A DNA stretch of 14,790 nt from Beroe ovata (taxonomy: Eukaryota > Ctenophora > Nuda > Beroida > Beroidae), in NCBI GenBank assembly GCA_946803715.1, contig CAMPET010000433.1:1-14790 (forward strand), written 5' to 3'. A program made the translations under genes and the position numbers. This document shows, piece by piece, positions 13,215-14,790 of the stretch (its first letter is position 1; each line of letters starts with the position of its first letter). The notes beneath the pieces were generated by a model. It had not been told where the DNA came from. It saw nothing but the letters and a program-made list of their open reading frames with translations, and did not search any database.

Positions 13215-14790
13215 ACGAAGCCAAGACCCTCATTCGAAGAAACCTGGTATAGTGTGTGGTCACAGGTCATTGGGACCTCGAAAAATGGAATCAGTGCTCA
13301 AAACTACATAGTAACAATGATATAGGGACAAAAATGAGCTAGCAAACGCCAGAGACTCTTATCTGACGCCATATAAACTAATATTTGTATGGGGCGTGGT
13401 CGCAGATCATTGCGACCTCGAAAAATGGAATCTGCTCTCAAAATTACATAGTAACCAATGATATAGGGGTAAAATTGAGCTAGCAAACGCCAGAGACCCT
13501 TATCTGACCCTTATTTGACGAATACTGGTATAGGGCGTGGTCACATACCAATCAGACCACGAAAGATGGAATCAGCGCTTAATAATACATAGAAAACAAT
13601 GATATGAATTGATAAAGGGGTAAATTTGAGCTAGCAAACGCCTGAGACCCTTCTCTGACCCCTTATAAGACGAATACTGGCATAGCGCGCGGATACAGAT
13701 CATTGGGCCCTCGAAAAATGGAATCAGCGCTCAAAAATACTAAGGAAACAGTAATATACAATGATAAAGGGGTAAATTTGAGCTAACAAAAGCCTGAGAC
13801 CCTTATCTAACCCCTTATTTGACGATAACTGGCATATGACGTGGTCACATACCAATTAGACCTCGAAAAATGGAATCAGCGCTTAAAAATACTAAGGAAA
13901 CAGTAATATACAATGATTAAGGGGTAAAATTGAGCTAGCAAATGCCTGAGACCCTTATCTGACCCCTTATTTGACGATTACTGGCATATGGCGTGGTCAC
14001 ATACCAAATAGACCTCGAAAAATGGAATCAGCGCTTAAAATATATAGAAAACAATGATATGCACTGATAAAGGGGTAAAATTGAGCTAGCAAACGATTGA
14101 GACCCTTATCTGACCCCTTATTTGACTATAACTGGCATAGGGCGTGGTCACATACCAATTAGACCTCGAAAAATGGAATCAGCGCCTAAAAATACATACA
14201 AAACAATAATATGCACTGATAAAGGGGTAAAATTGAGCTAACAAACGCCTGAGACCCTTATCTGACCCCTTATTTGGTGAATACTGGTCAAGGGCGTGGT
14301 CACAGATCAATTAGACCTCGAAAAATGGAATCAGCGCTCGAAACTATATAGGAAACAGTGATAAAAACTGATAAAGGGGTAATATTGAGCTAGCAAACGC
14401 CTGAGACCCTTATCTGACCCCTTATTTGACGGAAATTGGCGTAGGGTGTGGTAAAAGATCTTAAAGACCTCAAAAAATGGTTTCAGCGCTCAAAAATACT
14501 AAGGAAACAGTGATGTAAAATTTAAAAGGGGTAAAATTGAGCAAACAAACGCCTAAGACCCTTATCTGACCCCTTATTTGAAGAATATTGGCATAGGGCG
14601 TGGTCAGAGATCATTGAGGCCTCGAAAAATGGAATCAGCGCTCGAAACTATATAGGAAACAGTGATATGCACTGATAAAGGTGCAAAATTGACCTAGCAA
14701 ACGCCTGAGACCCTTATCTGACCCCTTATTTGGGGAATACTGGTCAAGGGCGTGGTCAAAGAGCATTGGGACCTCGAAAAATGGAATCAG
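13215..14790. repeat. Tandem satellite array, ~152-bp units, more than ten copies, runs off the window
   Basis: Anchoring on GACCTCGAAAAATGGAATC, copies fall at 13274, 13414, 13555, 13707, 13859, 14011, 14162, 14314, 14466, 14618 and 14770. Spacings are 140, 141, then 151-152 throughout. Conserved blocks in each unit: GGGCGTGGTCA, the anchor, AGCGCT, AAAGGGGTAAAATTGAGC, GCTAGCAAACGCC and GAGACCCTTATCTGACCCC. The first two copies lack about 12 bp (around GCACTGATAAAG) and are more diverged. AAGGGGT and ACCCCTT blocks within a unit can pair. No open frame is conserved between copies. By position the array lies upstream of the first visible p85-like exon, most simply in one of its introns. Confidence 0.95.

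Noticed and set aside
13304-13486. 60-codon minus-strand frame in the satellite
   Set aside because: It arises from repeat units and is not kept open in the other copies.
13215-14790. CRISPR-like array
   Set aside because: Adjacent ~152-bp units repeat over their whole length with no unique spacers, and the window is clearly eukaryotic.

Overview
The window is animal nuclear DNA. Protein-coding genes are split by short introns with GT-AG borders (about 75 to 700 bp, apart from one 1.7-kb intron that holds another gene), and every recognisable product is a metazoan or eukaryotic family. Genes are 230 to 910 bp apart, so the genome is compact. That, plus an intronless orphan-type GPCR, would suit an early-branching or small-genome invertebrate (sponge, placozoan, cnidarian or similar), but the sequence alone does not fix the phylum. 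There is no virus, bacterial operon, CRISPR array or intact transposon.

Layout from left to right. (1) 211-1666, plus strand: the last five exons of a KCTD3/SHKBP1-family gene, with the end of a WD40 propeller, a conserved acidic helix and a Ser/Pro-rich tail; its start lies left of the window. (2) 2207-4051, plus: a complete, intronless EDEM2 (GH47 ER mannosidase-like protein). (3) 4280-8394, plus: a complete eight-exon TBC1D20, an ER-anchored Rab GAP. (4) 5580-7019, minus: an intronless seven-helix receptor nested antisense inside intron 5 of TBC1D20, with its own poly(A) signal. (5) 8876-9787, plus: a complete four-exon frataxin. (6) 12796-10696, minus: the 3' half of a PI3-kinase regulatory subunit (p85-like), with inter-SH2 coiled coil, C-terminal SH2 domain and stop; it converges on frataxin. 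(7) About 13215-14790: a tandem satellite array of ~152-bp units that runs off the right edge and probably sits in an intron of the p85-like gene.

The splice models were built by hand. For five of the six genes every junction keeps reading phase or no intron is needed. The one unresolved junction is in the p85-like gene, between exon 5 (ending at 11804) and the SH2 exon (around 11262).

Functionally these are housekeeping genes rather than one pathway. EDEM2 (ER-associated degradation) and TBC1D20 (Rab1-type GAP on the ER) both serve the early secretory pathway and lie 228 bp apart on the same strand. Frataxin is mitochondrial Fe-S biogenesis, and the p85-like protein is growth-factor signalling. 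The most unusual structures are the nested antisense receptor, the two-subfamily satellite, a perfect 25-bp palindrome between the convergent genes, and the intronless EDEM2 among intron-rich neighbours.
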